Positions 25,311-33,943 of a stretch of DNA of 41,134 nucleotides are shown here, one piece after another. This stretch comes from Chloroflexota bacterium (GTDB lineage: Bacteria; Chloroflexota; Anaerolineae; Anaerolineales; Villigracilaceae), in the NCBI GenBank assembly GCA_005778035.1, contig SXKT01000010.1:1-41134 (forward strand), given 5' to 3'. The translations under genes were made by a program, and so were the position numbers. The number at the start of each line of letters is the position of its first letter. Position 1 is the stretch's first letter. Below the pieces are notes generated by a model that was given only the letters and a program-made list of their open reading frames with translations, was not told the DNA's origin and did no database searches.

Positions 25311-26861
25311 TTATTTATTTACTTTGGTATCCAATGGCAACGAGAAGGATATGCTTGCTCCCCGTCCGTTAACAGGTTCTACCCAGATTCGCCCATCGTG
25401 GGCTTCAATGATCGCCCTGGCAAGGTACAAACCTAAACCAGCACCTTTGGTTTTTCTGGCAGCTTTATCTGCCCTATAAAACCGATCAAATATGTGAGGC
25501 ATGTCACTAGGGTCTATTCCTGGTCCTTGGTCGGTGATCGAAATGATCACAGATTCATGTGTAACCTTTCCGCTGATCGTGATGGTGCCATCGGGGGAAT
25601 ACTTGATGGCGTTAGAAATTAGGTTGTTAAAAACCTGGCTGATGCGGTTTTCATCGGCAAGAATGATCGGAAAATCGGGCGGGATGGTTGCCTGAATGGT
25701 GTGTTTGCGGGTTTGGATTTGAAATTTTTCCGCCGATCTTATCGCGAGGTCCCTGATTGAAAAATCGGTACGGTTGAGCGCCATGCCACCAGCCTGCAAT
25801 CGGGACGCATCCAGCAGATCCTCGATCATATGTGTCAGGTGGTCGGCTTCATCCTCGATGACAGACAGGCTATCCTGAATGACGGCTCGATCCCAGCGTG
25901 CATCGTCTCGGCGTAAAGTTGAAGCATATCCTTTGATCAACGCGACAGGGGTTTTAAGTTCGTGGCTAACGATTGAGATGAACGTAGCTTTCATCTCATC
26001 GGCATTTCGGAAATGGGTGATATCCCGGACGGTCACAATAATATTCCGCAACTCACCATTGGCGGCAAGCAAGGGAGCATAGGTGATGCCAACTGGCACA
26101 TTGGGGGGTTCGGGCCTTTTCAGATCCCCTTCTACATACAGGTTCTCTTGCCGGGTAAACGGCCATCCGCCAGATTCAGCGATCTGAAGGGTGATGCCAT
26201 CCGGTTTTTTGACCCATTGGATGACCTCATCATGTTGAACGCCGCGCAGTTGGTCATCGGTCTGGCCATAGATCCGCTCAAAAGCGTCGTTCACCCGCTC
26301 AATAGAATGGTCTGGATTAAGGATCAGGATGCCATCAGCGGCGCTATCGATGATGGCGTCGAGGCGCTGTTTCTCGATGATCACTTGGCTATACAGGCGG
26401 GCGTTGAATACCGCGATGGCAGCTTGGTCTGCGAAGGTTTGCAGCACCTGGTTGTCGTTGAAGGAAAAAGAATCATCGTATGAACGGAAAATGAAGATGA
26501 CGCCGATCACCTGATTGTGGGTAACCAATGGCAATGCGGTGCCGTTAAGCAAGCCTTGGCTTGAGGTGTAGGTTAGTTCCTTGAGCATGCGGTTCAGTTC
26601 TTCAAGGTCTAAATTCGTGGCGTTTTCTTCCGCAAGCAACGGTTCCAAGTAACGCAAAAAAGCCGAAGGAATGCCTTGGGCAGCGGCTACAGACCATTTG
26701 CGCGGTTCTTTAAGCGCGATTAGCCCGGCTTGCCCGGCCAACATTTCGATGGAAATACGTAAAATACGCTTGAGCACCTTTTGCAAATCCAATTCCTGGG
26801 TGATCGCGCGGGTGATCTCGAGCAAGTAATCTCGTTGTCGTACACGGAAATCGGGTAACAT
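25311..26861 (-). CDS. GAF-PAS sensor histidine kinase
   Basis: A soluble 516-residue histidine kinase without TM segments. The GAF domain spans about 15-158 (EMLAGQAGLIALKEPRKWSV...LQTFADQAAIAVFNARLYSQ) and the PAS domain about 165-285. HisKA has SHELKTP (phospho-acceptor H300). HATPase_c has the N box NNLISNAIKYS (412-422), G1 DQGPG (444-448), an F box IFDRFYR and G2 GAGLGL (473-478). It probably senses a cytoplasmic ligand or redox state. No response regulator gene adjoins it, so it is an orphan here. The ATG at 26861 lacks an SD; TACAAT on the minus strand lies 9 nt upstream. Confidence 0.94.
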   Translation of the reverse strand: MLPDFRVRQRDYLLEITRAITQELDLQKVLKRILRISIEMLAGQAGLIALKEPRKWSVAAAQGIPSAFLRYLEPLLAEENATNLDLEELNRMLKELTYTSSQGLLNGTALPLVTHNQVIGVIFIFRSYDDSFSFNDNQVLQTFADQAAIAVFNARLYSQVIIEKQRLDAIIDSAADGILILNPDHSIERVNDAFERIYGQTDDQLRGVQHDEVIQWVKKPDGITLQIAESGGWPFTRQENLYVEGDLKRPEPPNVPVGITYAPLLAANGELRNIIVTVRDITHFRNADEMKATFISIVSHELKTPVALIKGYASTLRRDDARWDRAVIQDSLSVIEDEADHLTHMIEDLLDASRLQAGGMALNRTDFSIRDLAIRSAEKFQIQTRKHTIQATIPPDFPIILADENRISQVFNNLISNAIKYSPDGTITISGKVTHESVIISITDQGPGIDPSDMPHIFDRFYRADKAARKTKGAGLGLYLARAIIEAHDGRIWVEPVNGRGASISFSLPLDTKVNK

Positions 26862-26934
26862 ACTTGAAGTATTGTATCATTTGGCCATTTTTGCAGTTAT
26901 TAAAGCTGTGTAAATATTTTTCGAGGGTTCATTT

Positions 26935-28230
26935 ATGCAAGTTCAGGATGTCGTTGTGGTTGGTGGTGGTTCGGCTGGTTTTTTCGGCGCGATCCGCGTT
27001 GGCGAATTGGCGAAAATGCAAGGTGCCTCGGTAAAGGTCCTGTTGATAGAACGTTCCGAAAAACTGTTGAGCAAGGTATTGGTCTCAGGTGGCGGGCGTT
27101 GCAATGTGACCCATGCCTGTTTTGACCCTGCCCAATTATGTACATATTACCCCCGTGGTGGAAAGGCCATGCGCGGTCCCTTTAACCGATTTCAGCCACG
27201 AGATACGATCGATTGGTTCAAGGACCACGGAGTTGAGCTTAAGACCGAAAAAGATGGCCGGATGTTTCCTGTTAGCAACAAATCCAAGACCATAGCCGAT
27301 AGCTTGCTCCATGCCGCCAGCATGGCAGGGGTTGAAGTACAAACCGGCGTCTCTCTGCAGAGCTTTGGACGGGATGCGGAGGGCCAGCAGGGATTACGGC
27401 TGGAATGTTATCACCACTCGGAGGCAAGGAGTTTTTCGATACTGACCAAAACAGTGTTGTTTGCCACTGGTGGAACCACCGGGATGCAAAAGATTTTGAG
27501 TGAGGCGGGTATCACTGTTACCCGCACCGTCCCCTCCTTGTTCACATTTGTCATTGAAGATGAACGGCTGAAAGATATTCCAGGGCTTTCGGTCCCTATG
27601 GCGGCGGTCAATTTTTCTTCGCAAAGCTACGGACATACGACCCCGCAGCAGATCGGGCCGATCCTTGTGACCCATTGGGGGCTAAGTGGTCCGGCGATCC
27701 TGCGCTTGTCGGGTTGGGGTGCGTACCGATTGGCGGAATCCGGATACAGAGACGCGATAAAGGTCAATTGGCTCCATCCCAAATCGGCTGATGAAGTTTT
27801 TGATGTAATGCAAAAATTGCGCAGCGATAGTACATTTGGCAAGCGTATCGCGGTGGCCAACCCGGCCTTCTCTCAGATTGCTGGCAGGATGTGGCGGAAG
27901 TTTGTGCTCGGCGCGATGATCGCCGAGACCGCGCGTTGGACCGACATACCGAACAGATCTTTGCGCAACCTGGCAGAGCATTTGACAGGTATGGAATTGG
28001 CGATCTCGGGCAAAGGGGTTTATAAGGATGAATTTGTGACCGCAGGCGGGGTAGATCTTGCGCAAATCGACTTGCGGACGATGGAGAGCAAGCAACTCCC
28101 CGGTGTGTATTTTGCCGGGGAGCTGCTGGATGTGGATGGAGTAACAGGTGGATTCAATTTCCAGAATGCATGGACAACTGGCTGGATCGCGGGCGGAGGC
28201 ATGTTCGAGCGCATCTCCGCGGATAATTGA
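26935..28230 (+). CDS. HI0933/BaiN-family FAD-dependent oxidoreductase
   Basis: The 431-residue flavoprotein starts with the dinucleotide-binding motif VVVVGGGSAGFFGAIR, followed by LSKVLVSGGGRCNVTHAC, the signature of the HI0933/YhiN group. DGRMFPVSNKSKTIADSL and ILVTHWGLSGPAILRLS follow, and the C-terminal FAD motif GGVDLAQID...GVYFAGELLDVDGVTGGFNFQNAWTTGWIAGG. Family members are NAD(P)/FAD oxidoreductases of mostly unknown substrate; BaiN acts on bile acids in clostridia, which should not be assumed here. It converges head-on with the Rad50-like gene: its stop and that gene's stop abut at 28230/28231. Confidence 0.92.
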   Translation: MQVQDVVVVGGGSAGFFGAIRVGELAKMQGASVKVLLIERSEKLLSKVLVSGGGRCNVTHACFDPAQLCTYYPRGGKAMRGPFNRFQPRDTIDWFKDHGVELKTEKDGRMFPVSNKSKTIADSLLHAASMAGVEVQTGVSLQSFGRDAEGQQGLRLECYHHSEARSFSILTKTVLFATGGTTGMQKILSEAGITVTRTVPSLFTFVIEDERLKDIPGLSVPMAAVNFSSQSYGHTTPQQIGPILVTHWGLSGPAILRLSGWGAYRLAESGYRDAIKVNWLHPKSADEVFDVMQKLRSDSTFGKRIAVANPAFSQIAGRMWRKFVLGAMIAETARWTDIPNRSLRNLAEHLTGMELAISGKGVYKDEFVTAGGVDLAQIDLRTMESKQLPGVYFAGELLDVDGVTGGFNFQNAWTTGWIAGGGMFERISADN

Positions 28231-30303
28231 TCAACTCTGGGCTTTGGTAAGGTCTACCTCTACAAACTCTGCCGCAAAACGGGGCGCCAGTTTTTTATGG
28301 AACAGATCCCGAATGTGATCATCCATGGTGAAGTAAAGCACCTGCCAGCCATCGGCTATGATCTCAGCCAGGGTATCGACCAGGTAGTTGCGCCTTTCCC
28401 AGTCGGAATGTTGGAATGCGTCATCCAAAATGATGAACCCGCGCTTGTCTCCCATGATGTGCTCCAACAAGCCCAGCCGGATCGCAAGCAGCACCTGTTC
28501 TTGCGTGCCGGTAGATAGTTCATCCAGCGAGAAAATTTCCGCGCCATTCCGCAACACGATCTGGCCATCGACAAGGCTGAGGGTTTGGTATTTCTTGGTG
28601 ATCTTATGCAGGTAACTTGAGCAGGTTGAGGCTTCCAGTGTGGCTAGGATGGTTTGCATCTCATTGTTTTTTTGGTGTTCCACTGCATCACCAACAGACA
28701 ACCATGCGAAGATCAGGGCTCGGGAGTGTTTAAGATCAGCGACTGTCTTTTCACGTTTTTCGCGAAGAGATTCGATGATGGCTGAGGGAGAAGAGATAAA
28801 CGGTGTTTGGCAAATGGCGGCCGCACCTTGATATAACGACTTGAAATTCTCCCTAATTTTTTCAATCTCCCCTGCTATTTGTTTCTCGCGTTCCTGCAGA
28901 TTTTTTGCAAGCTGGGCATTATAGGTTATGTTGCTTTCACCAGGCAATTGATCAGACTTGGCAACCAAAAGTTCATTCAGGTCGTATTGAATACTTTCTT
29001 TACTTTGGGCCAAATCCCGGCTTTTTTTCTTTAGGTCCCAAATAGCGTTTTCTTCTGACCCTTGTGCTGGCAATGTTCCAAAAAGCTGGCCAAGAATGTG
29101 GTGGAGGTCACTCCTCAGACTTTCGATCACGGTCTTTTCTTTTTGAATTTCCTCAACAAAAACCCCGGCACGTTCGTTTGCTTTGAATTGTTTCTTTAAT
29201 TCAACTTGCAGGGTTACGATCGATTGGGATCGGGCGTTAAAACGCTCGTTGAATTCTCGAATAATGCTTTGTTGTTCCATTTGGGCATTGGAACCGGCTG
29301 GGTTTGGTGTGGCCGACCTTACCGAGAAATAGAAAGGGATGGTGGATGCCGCCAAAAGGGCAACGGCTACCCATGGTTGTTGGAAAAAACTTGCGGCAAT
29401 ACCACCCAGCAGAAACAACACGAACAAAATGATCGGAAGGACAGGGTAACTTACTGTTCCTTCTACTTTGATCCTGGCAAACCGTTCATTGGCGTTTTCC
29501 AGCCATTGCAATTGGGATGATGCTTCTCTGGCTTTGTCCAATTCGATTTTTTTGACTGCGACGTCATCAACTTTTCCTTTGATCTGAGGGATCAGAGACT
29601 CGGCTTTGTTGATCAAATCGGCAGGGGTAGAATTTAGCTCATTTTCGAGCTTGTCAATTTCTTTCTGAAGCTGATATGCCAAAATGCGCCGGGCGATTTG
29701 TTGTTCTTGGTGAGAACGACTTACTTCTGCAAGTTGCTCCTCTAACCTAAGTAACTCCAATGCGGTAGTGTCTTGATCAATCTGGGCGATCCATTTGTCT
29801 ATGTTGGCCAGTAGAACCAGATTCTCTTGGTACTTTTCGATCACCTTCCCCTGATTCTTACCGATCTCCACTTCTCCGTTGGTGATCTTGCAACTTAAGA
29901 TAGCTTTTGTGCCAAGGGATTTTAATATCTCCTCAACCACCTTTTGGTCAGAGAGGTATCCTTTGATCGTATCCTCCGGCAGGGTATTGCGGTTCTTGGG
30001 GTCAAAGCCCAATTCGCCCGCTTTTACCACGCACAGCCGCGACAAGTTAATCGAAGTTGCGTCTTCGCTGTCCAACAACAGGTCTTCCAGCTTGGGTTTG
30101 GTTGATCCCTTAAATTTCTTTGGTCCGCCATCCAAACCGGTAACTTCCAGCGAGCCGGATCCATCAAGTGCGCGGTCGGAAGTTCGGTTCTTAAATAGGG
30201 ATTGCAAGATCAGGTCAACCAGATAGGTTTTGCCGTTTTCATTCTTGCCGTATATCAGATTTACACGGCCAAGTTTGCTGGATAATTTGCTGATCGGCCC
30301 CAA
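28231..30303 (-). CDS. Membrane-embedded Rad50/SbcC-like ATPase (YhaN type)
   Basis: An ABC/SMC-type ATPase: Walker A IYGKNENGKT (17-26), long helical arms (about 150-280 and 340-540) interrupted by two adjacent TM segments (about 287-306 and 311-328), the signature LSTGTQEQVLLAIRLG and Walker B GFIILDDAFQHSDW with the D-loop. There is no CxxC zinc hook. The TM hairpin and the GTQEQ signature fit YhaN rather than SbcC. The coordinates use the TTG at 30303, but this has no SD and removes the expected first beta strand; the frame continues upstream (VQIDSINASDLGPISK) and a perfect AGGAGG precedes an in-frame ATC at 30327. The gene is coupled to the Mre11-like gene. Confidence 0.85.
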   Translation of the reverse strand: MGPISKLSSKLGRVNLIYGKNENGKTYLVDLILQSLFKNRTSDRALDGSGSLEVTGLDGGPKKFKGSTKPKLEDLLLDSEDATSINLSRLCVVKAGELGFDPKNRNTLPEDTIKGYLSDQKVVEEILKSLGTKAILSCKITNGEVEIGKNQGKVIEKYQENLVLLANIDKWIAQIDQDTTALELLRLEEQLAEVSRSHQEQQIARRILAYQLQKEIDKLENELNSTPADLINKAESLIPQIKGKVDDVAVKKIELDKAREASSQLQWLENANERFARIKVEGTVSYPVLPIILFVLFLLGGIAASFFQQPWVAVALLAASTIPFYFSVRSATPNPAGSNAQMEQQSIIREFNERFNARSQSIVTLQVELKKQFKANERAGVFVEEIQKEKTVIESLRSDLHHILGQLFGTLPAQGSEENAIWDLKKKSRDLAQSKESIQYDLNELLVAKSDQLPGESNITYNAQLAKNLQEREKQIAGEIEKIRENFKSLYQGAAAICQTPFISSPSAIIESLREKREKTVADLKHSRALIFAWLSVGDAVEHQKNNEMQTILATLEASTCSSYLHKITKKYQTLSLVDGQIVLRNGAEIFSLDELSTGTQEQVLLAIRLGLLEHIMGDKRGFIILDDAFQHSDWERRNYLVDTLAEIIADGWQVLYFTMDDHIRDLFHKKLAPRFAAEFVEVDLTKAQS

Positions 30304-31397
30304 ATCCGAGGCATTGATCGAGTCGATCTGTACCCTCCTTGTTCACCCCCATAAATAATTTGCAAAGCCAGAGCAAGGATATCTTCACGTTCCGGATATT
30401 CTTCTGACTCACTGTAATAGGTTTTCTGGATAGTATCAATCGCCCGATCAGCGATGATCCGTTTGGCTGGGTTTACTTCTATTTGTAGCCCATCGTGTTT
30501 GATCGATTCAATTTCAACACCTTTGGAAGAAAGATAAGAATGAACATCATCGACAATTTTTTTACGGTTTGTGGTAACCCCCTGAAGTATCATGCGAGCA
30601 CGGATGCGGGATTCCTGGCCTTGCAGGTTTTGGTCAGCAGTGGTTTTCTCAAAATGGCGGGTAAAGATGGATAGCTCATCCTCGGCCGGGTAAATGGTAA
30701 CCTTTTCGATCATGTTCACTTTTGAACCCGGAATCTCGACCCGTTCTACCACACCGGATCGGTCATCGAACAGGATGAAGGACCTTTTGCCTGTTTCAGT
30801 GATATCCAACGCGCATGGCGACCCGCAATACCAGACAATCCCATCTTTGAATGGGATGTGGATGTGGCCCAAAAATACCTGAGAGGGCTTGAATTTTTGC
30901 AGGTCGGATGACCTCAACGGCATATAGGTGCCTTGTTCGTAGGCATTTCGTATTTGTTTGCCGCCGAGCCAATCTCCATGGCTGATCAGGATAAAGTTGT
31001 CAGGTTTAATTCCATCAAGCAGCGCAAGTTGTTTTCCAACCTCATTTTCGGTTTGGTATGGCAAGAGAACGATCGGCAGGCCATTGTCTTCCAATTTTAG
31101 GACAGTGGGCTGTTCGATCACCTGAATCGCCGGGAGGGTAAAAGCTGCCTGGCGTAATCCCATATCGTGGTTGCCGCGCAAAATGATCACCCTCAAGTTT
31201 TTTGGTGCGCCTGCCTTGATGGTGTTTTCGAAGTCGGACGGGTTACTGACGGATTGATCGAACAGGTCCCCCGCGATGAAAAGTGTCTCTATGCCGCTTT
31301 GGGCGCAGGTAGACAAGATGCTGGAAAGAGCATCTAACCTTTCGGGGTGGTTTTGCTTTGTGCTTAGGTGCAGGTCTGCGGTTATTGCGTATCTCAT
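30261..31397 (-). CDS. Mre11/SbcD-like metallophosphoesterase (YhaO type)
   Basis: The 378-residue predicted DNA nuclease has the calcineurin-like motifs in order: TADLHLS (D8, H10), IAGDLFD (D44), LRGNHD (N76, H77), ILISHGDW and FLGHIHI. About residues 240-350 form the capping/ATPase-binding region (AEDELSIFTRHFEKTT...). The last 30 or so residues (after LALQIIYGGEQ) are encoded over the start of the ATPase gene in another frame and have no family look, so the functional end is probably near 30345. An AGAGGAGGG SD lies just before the ATG. Together with the downstream ATPase it forms an MR-like pair. Confidence 0.9.
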   Translation of the reverse strand: MRYAITADLHLSTKQNHPERLDALSSILSTCAQSGIETLFIAGDLFDQSVSNPSDFENTIKAGAPKNLRVIILRGNHDMGLRQAAFTLPAIQVIEQPTVLKLEDNGLPIVLLPYQTENEVGKQLALLDGIKPDNFILISHGDWLGGKQIRNAYEQGTYMPLRSSDLQKFKPSQVFLGHIHIPFKDGIVWYCGSPCALDITETGKRSFILFDDRSGVVERVEIPGSKVNMIEKVTIYPAEDELSIFTRHFEKTTADQNLQGQESRIRARMILQGVTTNRKKIVDDVHSYLSSKGVEIESIKHDGLQIEVNPAKRIIADRAIDTIQKTYYSESEEYPEREDILALALQIIYGGEQGGYRSTRSMPRIWGRSANYPANLAV

Positions 31398-31477
31398 AGC
31401 CCTCCTCTAATAATACGAACCAATTTTGATGGTATTTTCAGATCAACAATTATGATTATATCCTAATGGATTAAATA

Positions 31478-31521
31478 TCAAGGCCGTGTCCCAGGGTTAA
31501 TTTTTTAGGGCACGGCCTTGA
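31478..31521. terminator. Strong hairpin between aminotransferase and nuclease genes
   Basis: TCAAGGCCGTG (31478-31488) pairs perfectly with CACGGCCTTGA (31511-31521). After a one-base bulge, CCC (31490-31492) pairs with GGG (31508-31510), around a loop containing a T6 run. It follows the aminotransferase stop on the minus strand and probably terminates that unit, although the U-tract after the stem is poor. The rest of 31398-31539 shows only a TATTAT and the SD of the nuclease gene. Confidence 0.65.
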
Positions 31522-31539
31522 ATCATTAAAGGGAATAAT

Positions 31540-32853
31540 TTACTTGGAAGCGAGTCGGATAGCTTCCTCGAAAATTTCGAGACCTTCGTCCACCTCGGCG
31601 CGGGTCATGCTGAGTGGTGGGGCAATTCGAATCACCGATTTGGCGCAACCCAGCAACAACAAACCACGCTCGAAGGCCAAGTTCACTACCCGGTCACGGA
31701 AGTCCGCGTCAGCTTCCTTGCTTTCTCGGTCGCTTACAAACTCCACACCGATCATAAAGCCAATGCCACGTACATCGCCGATCGAAGGATATTTTTGTTG
31801 TAATTCTTTCAATCGATCGATGGTGTACTGTCCGGTCACTTCGGCGTTTTTAAGATATTCCCGTTCAATTAATTCGATTGTCTTTAGTGCAGCGGTACAA
31901 GAGATCGGATTGCCACCATAGGTATTCCCATGAACACCGCGTTTCCAGTCCATAATGTCTTTTTTGGCAACACACGCGCCCAGGGGTACGCCGCTGGCGA
32001 TGCCTTTTGCTGTGGTAAAGATATCCGGTTTCACACCAAAATTCTCGATAGCCCACCACTTGCCCGTGCGGCCCATTCCGCTTTGCACTTCATCTGCGAT
32101 CAACAGGATGCCGTATTTATCGCACATTTTGCGTAGAGCCGGGAAGAAACCCGCCGATGGGACAACATAACCACCTTCACCCTGGATCGGTTCGACCAAT
32201 ACACCCGCTACTTCATCGGCAGGCAAAATATGGTGGAACAATTGGTCTTCGATATAACGCACGACGGTTTCGCCGTAATCCTCACCGAACTTGCGTTCCA
32301 GGATCGGTCGGTAGGGGTTAGGGAAGGGGGCATGAAATACGCCATTGAGCAGGGGATGAAAACCCTTTTTGTAATGAGATTTTGAGGCTGTCATGGTTAT
32401 GGAGCCCATGGTACGGCCGTGGAAAGCCCCCGTAAAACCAATGAAATTGGCGCGGCCGGTTTTATAACGTGCCAACTTGAGGGCTGTTTCTACTGCCTCG
32501 GTACCGGAGTTGGTTAGGAAACTGACCGATTCGCCATCGATGGGCGAGATCTCGCTAAGTTTTTCGCCCAGGCTGACCATGGTTTCGTGGTAAAAGTCGG
32601 AGGATATGTGCAGGAATTTTTCAACCTGGTCCTGGATGGCTTTAACAACTTCAGGGTGCGAGTGGCCGGTGGAATTAACAGCAATGCCGGCCATAAAATC
32701 CAAAAACTGGTTACCATCCACATCCCATAAATAGGAACCTTTTCCGTGATCCATCGCAAAAGGATAATCGCGTGGGTAGGAAGGGGAGATTACTCGGGCG
32801 TCTCGTTCTATCATGGCCTTGGTCTTGGGACCGGGCAAATTCATTACTTTCAT
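31540..32853 (-). CDS. Class III aminotransferase (acetylornithine/4-aminobutyrate type)
   Basis: A PLP fold type I enzyme of 437 residues. Key motifs are DGNQFLDFMAGIAVNSTGHSHP, the phosphate-binding NSGTEAVETALKLAR, GFTGAFHGRT, VLVEPIQGEGGY, LIADEVQSGMGRTG (D254) and the Schiff-base lysine in FTTAKGIASGVPLGA (K283). The N-terminal extension (NLPGPKTKAMIERD) resembles the archaeal/Chloroflexi acetylornithine aminotransferase-like group, whose substrate range includes ornithine, lysine or GABA. No arginine-biosynthesis neighbours help decide. A CAGGAG SD precedes the ATG. The ROK kinase gene lies 92 nt upstream in the same direction. Confidence 0.9.
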   Translation of the reverse strand: MKVMNLPGPKTKAMIERDARVISPSYPRDYPFAMDHGKGSYLWDVDGNQFLDFMAGIAVNSTGHSHPEVVKAIQDQVEKFLHISSDFYHETMVSLGEKLSEISPIDGESVSFLTNSGTEAVETALKLARYKTGRANFIGFTGAFHGRTMGSITMTASKSHYKKGFHPLLNGVFHAPFPNPYRPILERKFGEDYGETVVRYIEDQLFHHILPADEVAGVLVEPIQGEGGYVVPSAGFFPALRKMCDKYGILLIADEVQSGMGRTGKWWAIENFGVKPDIFTTAKGIASGVPLGACVAKKDIMDWKRGVHGNTYGGNPISCTAALKTIELIEREYLKNAEVTGQYTIDRLKELQQKYPSIGDVRGIGFMIGVEFVSDRESKEADADFRDRVVNLAFERGLLLLGCAKSVIRIAPPLSMTRAEVDEGLEIFEEAIRLASK

Positions 32854-32945
32854 TTTTTACTCCTGGGTAAGAAATAAATTTGGTTATTAAGTTGTAGTGG
32901 GTTGGCAATAGCCAAGGAATATTGGTGAAGAGAAGGTGAGGGTCG

Positions 32946-33878
32946 TCACTGGTCGGGCAACAGACCGAGGGCATGGGCACCCATCAGGCCGGCGTTATCA
33001 CCCAACGAGGCGCTGGTGATGATGAGGTCTTTAATATATGTTGGGTCCATCACTTGATCTTGAAGTGTTTCACGGATGGGATCGAACAAAAGGTCACCAT
33101 TCTGCGAAACACCGCCGCCAAAAATTAAGATCGATGGATTGAAGGTGTGTACAACGCTGACCATGGCATAACCGAGGTAGCGACCAGCCCGCTCGACTGC
33201 CTCGCGAGAAAGAGCATCGCCTTGCTGGGCTGCCTGCGAGAGGTCTTTCGCTGAAAAATCTGCCAAATTTGCCAAGGAAGATTTTCTACCATGCGAGATC
33301 TGTTGCTTGGCAAACTTTACGATGGATAATCCGCTACAAAAAGACTCAACATGGCCCCTTTGGCCACAACTGCAAGGTGGTCCATTTGGTTCCAGGAGGA
33401 TGTGTCCGATCTCGCCTGCCAAACCGTAACGGCCGACGATCAGGTTTCCGCCGGAGATGATACCACTGCCGATGCCGGTGCTTACCGTAAAATAGGCAAG
33501 GTCGTTATGGCCAATTCCAGAGCCATATTTCCATTCTCCCAATGCCGCCAAATTGGCATCATTACCGATGAGGGTGCGAACGCCAAATACTTGTTCAATT
33601 TCGGGGCCAATGGCGTAGTTTTTCCATTCAGGCAAGTTTGGCGCAGAAAAAATGATCCCTTGGGCAGGGTCAAGTGGGCCGGGAAGGGCGATGACGATCT
33701 TGTCGACATTGCCGGCAATGGGCCAAGTTTTTCGGATGGTGGCAAGGATACGGTCGGATACAGAACCTTCTCCCCTGGTGGCGACCTTGTTGATGTTGGT
33801 GGGTTCGGCCGAGCCGTTTTGGTAGGCTGCGACGCGAATTTGCGTTCCACCAACATCCACAGCAAGGATAGTAGCCAT
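32946..33878 (-). CDS. ROK-family sugar kinase (glucokinase-like)
   Basis: The 310-residue product has the phosphate-binding VDVGGTQIRVA (8-18), catalytic base D107 in IGNDANLAALGEW, VSTGIGSGII, and the ROK zinc motif beginning H159 ILLEPNGPPCSCGQRGHVESFCSG. In the usual CxCGxxGCxE motif the third Cys is His here (GHVE), which could still bind zinc. ROK kinases phosphorylate glucose, mannose or GlcNAc; glucokinase is the likeliest in view of gapA and pgk nearby but is not proven. The ATG at 33878 has no SD, and TATAAT on the minus strand ends 6 nt upstream. Confidence 0.9.
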   Translation of the reverse strand: MATILAVDVGGTQIRVAAYQNGSAEPTNINKVATRGEGSVSDRILATIRKTWPIAGNVDKIVIALPGPLDPAQGIIFSAPNLPEWKNYAIGPEIEQVFGVRTLIGNDANLAALGEWKYGSGIGHNDLAYFTVSTGIGSGIISGGNLIVGRYGLAGEIGHILLEPNGPPCSCGQRGHVESFCSGLSIVKFAKQQISHGRKSSLANLADFSAKDLSQAAQQGDALSREAVERAGRYLGYAMVSVVHTFNPSILIFGGGVSQNGDLLFDPIRETLQDQVMDPTYIKDLIITSASLGDNAGLMGAHALGLLPDQ

Positions 33879-33890
33879 TTCAGAATTATA
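33878..33890 (-). promoter_or_regulatory. Leaderless-type -10 of the ROK kinase gene
   Basis: Minus-strand TATAAT (33890-33885) ends 6 nt before the ATG at 33878. No SD is present and the -35 region is weak. It is back-to-back with the yvcK promoter within a 64-nt intergenic space. Confidence 0.55.
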
Positions 33891-33907
33891 CCTGAAGTTG
33901 ATTTTGG

Positions 33908-33943
33908 TTGACTCAGGCGGCGAACACTGCTATTATCGCCATA
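33908..33943 (+). promoter_or_regulatory. Leaderless promoter of yvcK
   Basis: TTGACT (33908-33913), a 17-nt spacer, and TGC plus TATTAT (33931-33936), ending 6 nt before the ATG at 33943. This is an almost textbook sigma70 promoter that starts transcription on the start codon; no SD is present. Confidence 0.7.

Noticed and set aside
30239-30439. Small ORF spanning the nuclease-ATPase junction
   Set aside because: It lies in the third frame, between two recognisable genes that both need the same bases; no SD of its own.
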